Assembly: GCA_943331105.2 (NCBI GenBank)
Contig: CALQKH020000010.1
Coordinates: 62,001 to 126,000 of the forward strand
Source of the DNA: Akkermansia muciniphila
GTDB taxonomy: Bacteria > Pseudomonadota > Gammaproteobacteria > Burkholderiales > Burkholderiaceae_C
Reading direction: 5' to 3'
DNA: 64,000 nt
The notes under the pieces are model-generated. The model worked only from the letters and a program-made list of their open reading frames with translations. It made no database searches and was not told the origin of the DNA. A program made the position numbers and the translations under genes. This document shows, in pieces, positions 63,577 to 64,000 of the stretch (position 1 is its first letter; every line of letters starts with the position of its first letter).

Positions 63577-64000
63577 TTGAGTCTGAATCGCAGTGAGAAA
63601 GAAGCGGTCATTTCCGAAGTGACCGACCTCGCCGCTAAAGCTCAAACGCTTGTGATGGCGGAATACCGTGGTATCACGGTCGCTGACATGACCAACCTGC
63701 GTGTCAAAGCTCGCAGCCTCGGCGTTTCGCTGACGGTGTTGAAAAACACCTTGGCTCGCCGTGCTGTGGCAGGTACGCAGTTTGAAGTTGTCGCCGACCA
63801 GATGACCGGTCCGCTGATCTATGGCTTCTCTGAAGATGCAGTGGCTGCCGCGAAAGTGGTGGCTGACTTCGCGAAAACCAATGACAAGTTGGTCATTCGT
63901 GCAGGTGCATTCGCAGGCAAAGCTTTGGATGTGAACGGCGTTAAGCAATTGGCAAACATCCCTTCGAAAGAAGTTTTGTTGGCCCAGTTGTGTGGCTTGT
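63577..64000 (+). CDS. rplJ: 50S ribosomal protein L10 (TTG start; runs off window end)
   Basis: TTG-AGT-CTG-AAT... = (M)[63 protein letters not shown]. Confidence 0.95.
   Translation, partial: MSLNRSEKEAVISEVTDLAAKAQTLVMAEYRGITVADMTNLRVKARSLGVSLTVLKNTLARRAVAGTQFEVVADQMTGPLIYGFSEDAVAAAKVVADFAKTNDKLVIRAGAFAGKALDVNGVKQLANIPSKEVLLAQLCGL

Overview
The window looks like the chromosome of a betaproteobacterium (Burkholderiales, Comamonadaceae-like by gene content and style; taxon is inference). Both ends are housekeeping DNA. The left end has surA(partial)-lptD, divergent from an AmgK-like kinase and rsmE. The right end has murU-like/pepP, maeB, a secreted RNase/barstar pair, pncC-pgpA-thiL, apaG, rpe-gph, trpE-trpG-ltaE-trpD-trpC-ung, tRNA-Tyr/Gly/Thr-tuf-tRNA-Trp-secE-nusG-rplK-rplA-rplJ. 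In between (about 4.7-42.6 kb) is an accessory/catabolic region with IclR- and Crp/Fnr-type regulators, orphan Bug-type binding proteins, CoA-ester enzymes, an AlkB-type monooxygenase and a GMC oxidoreductase. The standout is a minus-strand operon at about 18.77-26.83 kb that encodes a bacterial microcompartment (BMC) shell: one BMC-H, one BMC-P and two tandem-domain BMC-T paralogues. The same operon encodes a CoA-acylating-type aldehyde dehydrogenase, a TauD-family Fe(II)/2-oxoglutarate dioxygenase, a SnoaL-like multidomain protein with an encapsulation-peptide-like N-terminus, and an SsuABC/TauABC-like ABC transporter. A divergent Crp/Fnr regulator sits at its head. No PduL phosphotransacylase, alcohol dehydrogenase, B12 diol dehydratase, ethanolamine lyase or glycyl-radical enzyme is present. 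I read it as a candidate oxygenase-based aerobic metabolosome of unknown substrate. All family calls come from reading the translations; no database search was run.
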